NCBI RefSeq assembly: GCF_008698235.1
Contig: NZ_PEBH01000012.1
Span: 1-64,000, forward strand
Length of the DNA stretch: 64,000 nt
Source of the DNA: Bifidobacterium rousetti
GTDB taxonomy: Bacteria; Actinomycetota; Actinomycetes; Actinomycetales; Bifidobacteriaceae
Direction of reading: 5' to 3'
Shown here: piece by piece, positions 20,538 to 28,361 of the stretch
How positions within the stretch are numbered: the first letter of the stretch is position 1
Layout: every line of letters begins with the position of its first letter
The notes under the pieces: generated by a model
What the model was told of the DNA's origin: nothing
The model's input: the letters and a program-made list of their open reading frames with translations, nothing else
Database searches by the model: none
Made by a program: the position numbers and the translations under genes

Positions 20538-21262
20538 CGTGTGTCGTCCTTGGTGTCGATGTTGGGGTTCGGGTTGTGCCACGCGAGGTCGATGACGCGG
20601 GTGCACGCGGCCCGGGTGTTGGGGTCGTGGGTGGCGATGACGACGATCGCGTCGCCTTGCGCGAGTCCGGTGAGGGTGGAGTCGATGTCGTTGGCGGTGC
20701 GCTGGTCGAGTTGGGCGGTGGGTTCGTCCACGAGGAGGAGGTCGGGTTTGCTGGCGATGGCGCGGGCGAGCATGAGGCGTTGGGCTTCGCCTCCGGATAG
20801 TTCACGGAACTCGCGTGCGGCGACTTTGGTCAGGTGGAACGTGCTCATGATGGCGATGGCTTCGTCTTCGGCTTGCGTGCGGTCGATGCCTTGGCCGAGG
20901 AGCGGTTGGACGACGTGGTCGATGGCGGTGCGCCGTGGCATGCCGTGGGGGTTCTGGAACACCCAGCGCACGCGGTTGACCCGGCTGCGTCGGATGGTTC
21001 CTTCGGCGGGCGGCTCGAAGCCGGCGATGATGGACAGGAGGGTGGATTTGCCGGAGCCGGACGGCCCGCACAGGCCGACGGCTTCGCCGGTCGTAAGGGT
21101 GAAGTCAAGGTCGCGGAACAGCCAGGGGCCGTCCGCGAACCGGTGGCCCACGTGTTCGCCGGTGACCGACGGGGAGCCTTCGGCGTCGGCCGGGGCGGTG
21201 GGGGCCGGTCGTGCCGGAGCGGGGTCCGCGACCGTTTCCAGGGGCAGGATGCTGGTGTCCAT
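20534..21262 (-). CDS. ABC transporter ATPase (MacB/LolD type)
   Basis: A 242-residue ATPase: Walker A G66-P-S-G-S-G-K-S-T, Q-loop (F-Q-N), signature L155-S-G-G-E, Walker B L-L-L-V-D-E180, H-loop (A-T-H-D). A Pro/Ala-rich extension of about 30 residues precedes the domain. Translationally coupled to the permease. Confidence 0.9.
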   Translation of the reverse strand: MDTSILPLETVADPAPARPAPTAPADAEGSPSVTGEHVGHRFADGPWLFRDLDFTLTTGEAVGLCGPSGSGKSTLLSIIAGFEPPAEGTIRRSRVNRVRWVFQNPHGMPRRTAIDHVVQPLLGQGIDRTQAEDEAIAIMSTFHLTKVAAREFRELSGGEAQRLMLARAIASKPDLLLVDEPTAQLDQRTANDIDSTLTGLAQGDAIVVIATHDPNTRAACTRVIDLAWHNPNPNIDTKDDTR

Positions 21263-21271
21263 GTTCGTTCC

Positions 21272-22336
21272 TTATTTGGTTGCGGCGGGGCATTGGACAT
21301 CGTCGAGTCTGTGGCCGAGGGCCACCTTGCCGATGGTGGTGCCGAATTGCTCGGGTTGGATGAGCGTGGCTCCGAGCGCGGAGCCGATGACGGTGACAGG
21401 GACGGCCTTTTTGCCGTCGGGCGAGACGCAGGCGTGGGTGCCGTTCTGGCCGGTGATGGCGGAGGGCGGGACCTTGATCGCGTCGATGGGCTGTTCGAGC
21501 GCGAGGGTGGCGTTTGGTTTCTTGCCGCCCTGGTCGGCGAGTGTGGTCTTGTAGCCGTCGCTGGCCTGGACCTGGTCGAGGAACTTCCGTTCGGAGATCC
21601 TGCCGTCGATCTTGCCGGTGTCGTCGGCTTCGATGCTGGTTTTGACGCCGAAGAGCGTGAGCGTGCGTTTGCCGTCCCTCAGGTCCGCGGGCGTGGGGAA
21701 GGTGACGGCGGTCAGCTGGCCGCCGGTCTTCATGATTTCGGCACCGTCCGTCAGGCTGGCGTTCAGTCCGGCCGTGCATTGGGTGGGCATGGCGGCAGCT
21801 TGGGGCAGCCATGCCACGTCGGCCGGTCCGATCCTGCCGTCGGGGTTGCGGTCGCCGGCCTGCGAGAGCAGCTGGTTGACGCCGTCCTTGGTGCGCCACC
21901 CGTAGGTGCCGTTGCCTTCGGCGTTGTAGCCGAGGCGGGCGAGTTCCTGTTGCAGGGCGAGCACGTCGGGCCCGGTGTCGCCGGTGCCGATCTCGCGGTA
22001 GAGGGGCGTGTCGGTGTGCAGGGCGATGACGGGTTTGCCGTCCACGGACAGCAGTCGTTTGCCGGATTCGACCGCTTGGCCGGGCGTGCACAGGGTTTCG
22101 CTGACGGTGCCGGCGGCGCGCGAGGTGATCGATTGTTCCGCGCTGGTCTCGAACGAGGCCTCGACGGTCCGTTCGTCGTCGAACTGCTGGCGGCTGGCCG
22201 TGACGGTGTCTGGGCTCGTGGCCGCGGACAGTCCGTCGGGTGTGGGCGTGGGGATGACGAGCGCGGTGACGAGCACGCCCGCGGACAGCATGCCCAGCCC
22301 GGTCAGGATCAGCGGGGTCAGGATTCGTGTTTTCAT
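21272..22336 (-). CDS. Membrane-fusion-type protein with peptidoglycan-binding domain
   Basis: A 354-residue protein with an N-terminal signal anchor (about 5-30), a lipoyl/barrel-like region, a PG_binding_1 segment (about 130-165: G-D-x-G-x-D-V-L-x-L-Q-x-E-L-x-x-L-G-Y) and a C-terminal beta-barrel. This is the Gram-positive accessory of MacB-type systems, thought to link the permease to the wall. Start at 22336 follows GGAAACG. It ends 9 bases before the ATPase gene. Confidence 0.75.
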   Translation of the reverse strand: MKTRILTPLILTGLGMLSAGVLVTALVIPTPTPDGLSAATSPDTVTASRQQFDDERTVEASFETSAEQSITSRAAGTVSETLCTPGQAVESGKRLLSVDGKPVIALHTDTPLYREIGTGDTGPDVLALQQELARLGYNAEGNGTYGWRTKDGVNQLLSQAGDRNPDGRIGPADVAWLPQAAAMPTQCTAGLNASLTDGAEIMKTGGQLTAVTFPTPADLRDGKRTLTLFGVKTSIEADDTGKIDGRISERKFLDQVQASDGYKTTLADQGGKKPNATLALEQPIDAIKVPPSAITGQNGTHACVSPDGKKAVPVTVIGSALGATLIQPEQFGTTIGKVALGHRLDDVQCPAATK

Positions 22337-22368
22337 GTGGTCGTTTCCTTTCGTCGGATGCTTGTTCG

Positions 22369-23055
22369 TCAGCCGATGTTGACGGCGAGGCCTGCTCCGG
22401 TGAAGCATGACTGGGCGGCGTCCGACGAGGCGTCGAACGGCAGTCCCTTGGATGCTCCGTCCCCGTTCAACGCGTTTTCGAGTTTGCGTCCGGTGTAGGA
22501 GTCATCGACGAGGCTGCTTTTCTTCAGGCATTCCACGGCGGTCTCGTACGGGTCGGCCAGAAGACCCGGGTTGCCCTGCTGGAGCTGGTAGAGGGATTCG
22601 ATGATCTTGCTGGTGCCCTCGGAGCAGGTGTTGGATGCCTCCATGTACTTGTTCACTTCGGCGTCGGTCGATGGCACCGGCGTCACGCCGGTGGTCTGGT
22701 AGAGTCCGTTGGACAGTTTGCGGGTCTGTTCCTGCCACCCGTTCTCGGCCATGCACGCGGCCTGTTTGTCGTGCGCGGTCTCGTAGTCCTCGGCGCTGAT
22801 CTTGCCGGTCTTCTTGGCCCGTTGGAGCACGTCGCGCTCGAACTGGCTGAGTGTGTCCTTGGCGAGGTACTGGTCGAACAGGGCGCTCATGCTCGGCGCG
22901 ATTCTGGTGCCGGATGTCTGCGCGTCGTCGGCCGTGTCCCGGCTCCAGGGCGTCGAGCATGCCGTCAGCGAGACGAGCAGTCCCATGCAGGACAGCAGCG
23001 CGGCGGCCCTGCGCAGCGTTTCTTGGCGGAGGATGGATGATGTGCTGGTGGTCAT
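22369..23055 (-). CDS. Lipoprotein of the ABC exporter operon
   Basis: A 228-residue lipoprotein: signal peptide with lipobox L-T-A-C33. Mature part helical with several Cys (C-M-A, C-S-E, C-L-K, C-F). Start at 23055 is preferred (GGAAGGGGAAA) over an in-frame ATG at 23073. Located between the fusion protein and another lipoprotein, all on one strand. Function unknown. Confidence 0.7.
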   Translation of the reverse strand: MTTSTSSILRQETLRRAAALLSCMGLLVSLTACSTPWSRDTADDAQTSGTRIAPSMSALFDQYLAKDTLSQFERDVLQRAKKTGKISAEDYETAHDKQAACMAENGWQEQTRKLSNGLYQTTGVTPVPSTDAEVNKYMEASNTCSEGTSKIIESLYQLQQGNPGLLADPYETAVECLKKSSLVDDSYTGRKLENALNGDGASKGLPFDASSDAAQSCFTGAGLAVNIG

Positions 23056-23091
23056 GGTGGTTTCCCCTTCCATCGGCTGGTGCCGGTCTGT

Positions 23092-23496
23092 CTACTTGGT
23101 GTTGAAGTCGGGATCGTGGTAGTCGGGCACCTTGGCCTGGCATTCCTTGATGGCCTTGTCCCGGTCACCGTCCGTGGACCCCGAGGACACCGAGCCGGAG
23201 CCGTCGCCGGTCCATTGGAGCACGACCCAGTTGCCGTCCATGATCTGCGCGGGCACTCCCGCTGCCGTGAGACAGTCGCGGTATCGTTCGGCAGCCTGTT
23301 TCGAGGCCGGGTTCGATCCCTGCGGCGCGTCGCCGCCCTGGCTGTCGGTCTTCGGCGCCGCGTCCTGCGACGTCGTCGCGGAGGGCGCGTCGGATGATTG
23401 CGTCGGCTGCTGTTGGCCGCACGCCGACAATGGCGCGGCCAGCATGGCGGCCAGCGCCGCGGCCGCCGCCAGTCTGAATACAGATATGGTTCGCAT
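23092..23496 (-). CDS. Small lipoprotein, first gene of the exporter operon
   Basis: A 134-residue lipoprotein: lipobox L-S-A-C26, a Ser/Gln/Asp-rich linker, and a short C-terminal domain with two Cys (Y-R-D-C-L ... K-E-C-Q) likely to form a disulfide. It resembles a shortened version of the next lipoprotein (both have R-x-C-L and E-C motifs). Strong site AAGGGAGGAA. Divergent from the two-component system, which probably regulates it. Confidence 0.7.
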   Translation of the reverse strand: MRTISVFRLAAAAALAAMLAAPLSACGQQQPTQSSDAPSATTSQDAAPKTDSQGGDAPQGSNPASKQAAERYRDCLTAAGVPAQIMDGNWVVLQWTGDGSGSVSSGSTDGDRDKAIKECQAKVPDYHDPDFNTK

Positions 23497-23694
23497 GTGT
23501 TCCTCCCTTGCATGGGTTCGCCGCTGCCGGGGCGATGCTTTGGCCCGGCGGCTGCCGGACGATGCCCATTACAGCCGGCTCTCCGTGTGCGATGGGTGCG
23601 TGTCGCGCTCACCTAACGCACACCCACACCGGGCACAATGGAGAGCACGAAGGCAATCGCATGGAGACCATGCGAGGAATCGGAGGCAATAAGA

Positions 23695-24357
23695 ATGGCG
23701 AGGATCCTGATCGTCGAGGACGACGCCGACCTGTCGGCAGTGCTGGACGACTGTCTCAGGCACGAGGGATACGCGACCGGACTGGCAGGCACCGGCGTCG
23801 AGGCGCTGGACCTGCTCTCACGGGGAGAATACGACGTGATGCTCCTCGACCGCGACCTGCCCGTGCTCTCCGGAGACGAGGTCATGCGCACCGTGGACAG
23901 GCTGCGCATCCCCGTGCGTACGCTCATGCTCACCGCGGCCGGCAGCATCGAGGACCGCGTGCACGGCCTCGACCTCGGGGCCGACGACTACCTGCCCAAA
24001 CCGTTCGCCTACCCCGAACTCCTCGCCCGCATCCGCGCGCTCCTGCGCCGAGGCGACGCCGACGACGCGCCCACCGTAATCTCACGGGGACGTCTGTCGG
24101 TGGACACCGTCAGACGGCTCGCCTACGCGGACGGCCGGCCCCTCGACCTCGCACCCCGCGAATACTCGCTCCTAGAGGAACTGCTGCGCGCCGACGGCGG
24201 GTGGATCAACACCCGCGCCCTCCTCGAATCCCTGTGGCCGTCCGAGGCGCACGACCAGCCCGACCTCGTCAAGACCGCCGTCTACTCGCTACGGCGCAGG
24301 CTGCCCGACCCCTCGCTCATCGCCTCGTCGCGCGGAGAGGGATACCGCATACCATGA
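23695..24357 (+). CDS. OmpR-family response regulator
   Basis: A 220-residue regulator: receiver domain with acidic pocket E8-D9-D10, phosphoacceptor D52 and K102, then a winged-helix DNA-binding domain. Start at 23695 follows CGGAGG. Its stop overlaps the kinase start (ATGA). The adjacent, divergent exporter operon is the likely target, as in cell-envelope stress or antimicrobial-peptide detox modules. Confidence 0.9.
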   Translation: MARILIVEDDADLSAVLDDCLRHEGYATGLAGTGVEALDLLSRGEYDVMLLDRDLPVLSGDEVMRTVDRLRIPVRTLMLTAAGSIEDRVHGLDLGADDYLPKPFAYPELLARIRALLRRGDADDAPTVISRGRLSVDTVRRLAYADGRPLDLAPREYSLLEELLRADGGWINTRALLESLWPSEAHDQPDLVKTAVYSLRRRLPDPSLIASSRGEGYRIP

Positions 24358-25655
24358 CCGACACCGACACGACAAACCAGCCGGCCGGGCACGCCGCGCA
24401 CCCGCGCAAACCCGCCAGCTTCCGCATCCGCCTCGCCGTCACCGTCGGACTGCTCCTGCTCGGCATGCTCCTCGCCGTGATCCTCGTGCAGAACATCTCG
24501 CTCGACTGGGCGTTCCAGCATCAGGTGGACACCATCGCCACCGGCAGCAACCAGAACACCATCACGACGGAACCGGCAACACCCCAGGACGGGGTTCCCG
24601 GCACGGCCGACTCATGCAACGCGGACCCCTGCGACGTGACCGGCACCATTCCGACCCCGAACGCCGGACAGGGCGGCACGGAGGGCGTGGTGCTCACCGT
24701 CAGGGACGGCGTCGTGCAATGGATGCGCTACGGATCGCTCGCCGTGTTCGCCGTATCCGCGCTCCTGGCCGTGCTCCTCGTCTGGAACCTGTCGGGCAAA
24801 CTCACCGCACACCTCGACTCCATCAGCCGCCAGGCCGGCCAACTCGACCCCGACTATCCCGCCGGGCGCATCAGCCTCGATCATCCCGACGCCGAGACCG
24901 CCAGCCTCGCCGACGCGCTCAACACGATGCTCGACCGCATCGAGCAATCCAACGAACTGCAACGATCGTTCATCCGCAACGCCAGCCACGAACTGAAAAC
25001 ACCGATCACGACCATCGGCACCAGCCTCGAAGCGCTCATGGCCCAGGACCGGTTCCCCGAGGACGTCAGACCAGCCATCCGCCACGCCATCGAAGCGAAC
25101 CGCAAAAGCGGCGAACTCATCAACAGCCTGCTCGAACTCTCCCGCATCCAGACCGTGCCCGACACCAGCACGGAAGCCGTGGACCCCGCCCGCATCGTAC
25201 GCGACACGCTCGAAACCCACCGCGAACAGGCGCAGGCACGTCACCTGCGCATCGACGCCGACGGACTCGTCGCATACCACGGCCCCTTCATCGAGACGAA
25301 CCCGCGCTACCTCTCGCTCGCCGTGGACAACCTGATACGCAACGCCATCATCCACAACACCGACCACGGCACCATCGCCTGCACCATCCACGACGACAAG
25401 CAGCACGTCACCATCAGCATCACCAACACCACAAGACAGCCGGACCACCCCGAAGCCACGGCCGACCTCATCCAACCATTCCATCGAGGAGACGCAACCC
25501 GCATGGCCAACCAACCCGGCCACGGCCTCGGACTATCCATCACCAAAGCCTGCACAGACGCCATCGGCGCCAGCCTCAACATTAGCCGTCCCACAGCCGA
25601 TGTATTCCGCGCCGGAATCATGCTAAATCGACATATCGGCATGACCATTAGATGA
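24354..25655 (+). CDS. Sensor histidine kinase of the exporter module
   Basis: A 433-residue kinase: helix 1 (about 27-47), an extracellular loop of about 75 residues containing two Cys (88 and 93), helix 2 (about 124-144), HAMP, H-box N-A-S-H212-E-L-K-T-P, N-box D-N-L-I-R-N-A-I, and a G-box near the C-terminus (G-H-G-L-G-L-S-I). Codon use turns AT-rich in the last 30 codons. The ligand is unknown. Confidence 0.9.
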   Translation: MTDTDTTNQPAGHAAHPRKPASFRIRLAVTVGLLLLGMLLAVILVQNISLDWAFQHQVDTIATGSNQNTITTEPATPQDGVPGTADSCNADPCDVTGTIPTPNAGQGGTEGVVLTVRDGVVQWMRYGSLAVFAVSALLAVLLVWNLSGKLTAHLDSISRQAGQLDPDYPAGRISLDHPDAETASLADALNTMLDRIEQSNELQRSFIRNASHELKTPITTIGTSLEALMAQDRFPEDVRPAIRHAIEANRKSGELINSLLELSRIQTVPDTSTEAVDPARIVRDTLETHREQAQARHLRIDADGLVAYHGPFIETNPRYLSLAVDNLIRNAIIHNTDHGTIACTIHDDKQHVTISITNTTRQPDHPEATADLIQPFHRGDATRMANQPGHGLGLSITKACTDAIGASLNISRPTADVFRAGIMLNRHIGMTIR

Positions 25656-25686
25656 TTTATTCACGATAAGATATCCTTACCCATAC

Positions 25687-25704
25687 TGACTGATTAGTCA
25701 ATGA
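25687..25704. promoter_or_regulatory. TetR operator, autoregulatory copy
   Basis: TGACTGATTAGTCAATGA shares 15 of 18 positions with the perfect palindrome at 26313-26330. It lies 15 bases before the TetR start. Confidence 0.6.
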
Positions 25705-25718
25705 ATGCGAGGATATCG

Positions 25719-26279
25719 ATGAATAGTGCGGAACGGAGACGTAGAACGCGCGAAGCCCTGCTCGAAGCCGCGGCTCTCGAATTTGAAACACAGGGATATG
25801 CGAAGACCACATTGCAGGGCGTCGCTGACCGACTTGGTTTGACGCGTGGCACAGTGCTGTTCCATTTTCACACGAAGGAAGCATTACGGGATACGCTTAT
25901 CCAATGGTGCGATGAGCGCCTGTGCGCAAAAGTGTCCCAATGTAGCGGCAGAAGCGATTTCGCTCGGATTCTCGCCGCGATTGCTGACATGCACTATGAA
26001 GATGCGCGAATACGTTCCGGGTTGCTGCTGCATGAAGAAAAAGCCCGAGCGGAGAACGCGGGGCACATGAAGTGGGAGGAAGCACTTGAACTAGTCTTGT
26101 TTGGGCAGTCCAACGACGTCCATAACAGCATTAAGGCAGGAACCCTAATCGATATGTACATCGCCGTCATAAGGTCTGATCGATGGAAGAATAAGCAGCA
26201 GCTCCGTCAGGCCCTTGATTTCTATCTGTCCCTAACCGGTCTGAGCAAAGCGGCTGAACTCTCTGATAACAGGCTATAA
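25719..26279 (+). CDS. TetR-family repressor
   Basis: A 186-residue regulator with an N-terminal TetR HTH (about 4-50; F-E-T-Q-G-Y-A-K-T-T-L-Q-G-V-A-D-R-L-G-L-T-R-G-T-V-L-F-H-F) and a helical ligand domain. Start at 25719 is chosen because GAGGA precedes it. Less GC-biased than the kinase upstream. Matching operators before itself and before the next gene suggest it controls both. Confidence 0.85.
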   Translation: MNSAERRRRTREALLEAAALEFETQGYAKTTLQGVADRLGLTRGTVLFHFHTKEALRDTLIQWCDERLCAKVSQCSGRSDFARILAAIADMHYEDARIRSGLLLHEEKARAENAGHMKWEEALELVLFGQSNDVHNSIKAGTLIDMYIAVIRSDRWKNKQQLRQALDFYLSLTGLSKAAELSDNRL

Positions 26280-26311
26280 GGGAATCGTATGACAAGAATC
26301 AACGATTCTTG

Positions 26312-26331
26312 TTGACTGACTAGTCAGTCAA
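26312..26331. promoter_or_regulatory. TetR operator for the small secreted protein gene
   Basis: TTGACTGACTAGTCAGTCAA is a perfect 20-bp palindrome, 59 bases before the next start codon. Confidence 0.65.
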
Positions 26332-26390
26332 TGCATATTATGGGAGCACCAACCGGAAAGGTTGGACAACCCAAGGAGGAAGGAACTCCC

Positions 26391-26762
26391 ATGAACACCA
26401 CCACCAAAAGCAAAATCGGTCTGCTGGGCAAAGTCGGAGCCGTCGCCGCAGCTGCGGCAGCCGTGATGGCTTTCACCGTTCCTGCCGCTAACGCGGCCGG
26501 AACCTACGCTCTCCATGCCGGCACGGACTATGCCTTGGCCCAGACTTGGACCAACGGAGGAACCCAAGGTCGCTCCTATGCGCAGCATGGCAGGCGCGTA
26601 GCAAGCACCGTGTGGACTCTGCAGTCCAGCCGCGCATACGCAACGGGTACTCGACCAGTTACCACGCTCAGGTCTGGTTCCGCTAAGTTTGACTCTATGA
26701 ATCGAGGAGGCGAGTTTGCTCGCCTCCTTTTTTCGTCCCAATCAAAACATGAAGGACAATGA
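26391..26762 (+). pseudogene. Secreted small protein, probably frameshifted near its 3' end
   Basis: Start at 26391 follows CCAAGGAGGAAGG. Residues 1-36 are a signal peptide (…AANA-A). The mature part is rich in Tyr, Gly and His (S-Y-A-Q-H-G-R-R-V-A-S-T-V-W). After codon ~83 the frame loses character and runs through a perfect terminator. Shifting frame by one lost base near 26640 gives an ending N-G-Y-S-T-S-Y-H-A-Q-V-W-F-R and a TAA at 26684-26686, 20 bases before the terminator. The intact gene would encode about 98 residues. A lactococcin-972-like bacteriocin is possible but not established. Confidence 0.6.
26706..26733 (+). terminator. Rho-independent terminator of the small secreted protein gene
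   Basis: GGAGGCGAG (26706-26714), loop TTTG, CTCGCCTCC (26719-26727), then TTTTTT. A textbook terminator, lying inside the apparent open frame. Confidence 0.9.
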
Positions 26763-26866
26763 AACCATTCGTTGTCCGCCGCTATCCTGCCGGTTTTCCC
26801 TGACGATGGGTGTCAACGGAGGCCGTTGCCTGTCGGGCTCCTTGATCATCGTCAGAGGAGGCCGTC

Positions 26867-27073
26867 GTGGATTTGTTGAATCAGGTGCTTCAGTTGTTCG
26901 TCAGGTTCGCCACTATCGGCGGCGGTCTGTGGCTGGTGTGGGGTGCCGTTACATTTGGTGGCGGCCTGAAGGATCACAATGGGCCGCAGACGCAGTCTGG
27001 ACTGTGGCAGATCGTGGGCGGCGGCATGATCATCGCGGCCGCGCAGATTTTCAACGCGGTGGCTCTGGGCTGA
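26867..27073 (+). CDS. VirB2-like small membrane protein of the T4SS
   Basis: A 68-residue protein with GTG start behind AGAGGAGG. Two hydrophobic helices around a short polar loop (K-D-H-N-G-P-Q-T-Q-S) give the Maff2/VirB2-like layout: helix, Gly-rich stretch, loop, helix. First gene of the conjugation operon, as in Gram-positive ICEs where this position holds the pilin-like subunit. Confidence 0.65.
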   Translation: MDLLNQVLQLFVRFATIGGGLWLVWGAVTFGGGLKDHNGPQTQSGLWQIVGGGMIIAAAQIFNAVALG

Positions 27074-27091
27074 GCTGGTTCGGGGCCTGCC

Positions 27092-27937
27092 GTGGAGGAC
27101 TTCATCGTAGCCATGCTCAACATGATCGGCGGCGGAGGTGCCGGTTCGATCACTGCCGGGCTGTTGTCCCAGGCGCCGGAGACATGGAATCCCGCTCTTT
27201 ATCAGTTGGCGGTGAATGTGCATGGAGTCGCCGTCAAGCCTTTGACGTCGGTGGTGCTCGCGGTCATGTTCACGTTGGAGCTGGCGCGCAACTCGACGCG
27301 CATCGAAGCGGATCGCGATCTGGGTGTGAAGATCGTAGCCGGCACCATGTTCAAGATCGCGCTGGTGTTCATCGCCGTGCAGAACGCCGGTTTGTTCATT
27401 CGGATGTTTAATCAGGTCACGCAGTTCCTCATGCAGGGCGTGTCCTCGCAGATGTCGTATGAGGCGACGGGCGACGGCGGTCAGCTGGGTGATCTGATGC
27501 GCGACCAGATTCGCGATGCCGGGGTGATGGGGCAGGCGGCGTTGTTCTTTCTGCTGGTGATTCCGTGGCTGTTGTCCCAGTTGGCGTCGGTGGTGTTCAC
27601 AGTGGTGCTGTATGTGCGGTTCATCGAATTGTATGCGTTGACGGCGTTTCAGTCGTTGCCGTTCGCGTTTCTGGTGCATGAGGACACCAAGCCGATCGGC
27701 GTGGGTTTCTTCAAATCGTATGCGCGCACGTCGGTGAATGCGGTGTGCGTGTTCATCTGTCTGGTGTTCTATCAGCGGATCGTGGTCGATGCCGTGAAGA
27801 TCCCGGATTCCGCTGACGAGGGCATGGTGGCGTGGGTGACGGGCAACTTCGGCAATCTCATGATGGCGGGCATCCTGCTGTTCTTCGTGATCGCGGTGAG
27901 TCAGCGTGTCAGCCGGGCCATAGCCGGCGGCGAGTAG
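27092..27937 (+). CDS. VirB6/TrbL-like T4SS channel protein
   Basis: A 281-residue polytopic membrane protein (about 6 helices; loop with M-S-Y-E-A-T-G-D-G-G-Q near the middle), matching the CD0411/VirB6 position in ICE operons between the pilin-like gene and prgI. GTG at 27092 is taken; an in-frame ATG at 27113 is possible. It should line the inner part of the DNA channel. Confidence 0.7.
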   Translation: MEDFIVAMLNMIGGGGAGSITAGLLSQAPETWNPALYQLAVNVHGVAVKPLTSVVLAVMFTLELARNSTRIEADRDLGVKIVAGTMFKIALVFIAVQNAGLFIRMFNQVTQFLMQGVSSQMSYEATGDGGQLGDLMRDQIRDAGVMGQAALFFLLVIPWLLSQLASVVFTVVLYVRFIELYALTAFQSLPFAFLVHEDTKPIGVGFFKSYARTSVNAVCVFICLVFYQRIVVDAVKIPDSADEGMVAWVTGNFGNLMMAGILLFFVIAVSQRVSRAIAGGE

Positions 27938-27980
27938 CCGCCTACTATAAACCGGATCCAATCGGGGAAAGGATTCTTTC

Positions 27981-28361
27981 ATGTTGCAGATGCGCGTATA
28001 TAAGGAGATCGCCAATGTCGAGGCGAAGGTGATGTGGGGTCTGAGCTGGCGCCAACTGGCGGCCGCCGCGTGCATGCTCGTTCTGGGCGGAGGCGAGGCT
28101 GCGTTGTTCTGGTCGTTGGGACTGTCCGATCTGGGGTCGTATCTGCTGTTTGCGGTGTGCCTGCCGTTCGCGCTGTGGGGCTGGTGGCGTCCGAAGGGGC
28201 TGAAGCCTGAACGGTATCTGGGATACATGCTGCGCCAGCGTTTCGGCCCGAGGGTCTACCTGCTTGAATCCTATGTTCCCGCGAGGTTTCCCGGCAAACC
28301 GTCATTGAGGGAGAAGACCCGTAGACGAATCAGGGGAAGGAAGGCACGTCGTCATGTCTGA
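27981..28361 (+). CDS. PrgI-family T4SS membrane protein
   Basis: A 126-residue protein of PrgI/TcpE layout: a short strand-rich N-terminus (M-R-V-Y-K-E-I), two adjacent helices (about 25-65), then W-W-R-P-K-G-L-K-P-E-R-Y and a very basic tail. PrgI is a VirB3-like partner of VirB4. Site GGGAAAGGA. Overlaps virB4 by 8 bases. Confidence 0.8.
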   Translation: MLQMRVYKEIANVEAKVMWGLSWRQLAAAACMLVLGGGEAALFWSLGLSDLGSYLLFAVCLPFALWGWWRPKGLKPERYLGYMLRQRFGPRVYLLESYVPARFPGKPSLREKTRRRIRGRKARRHV

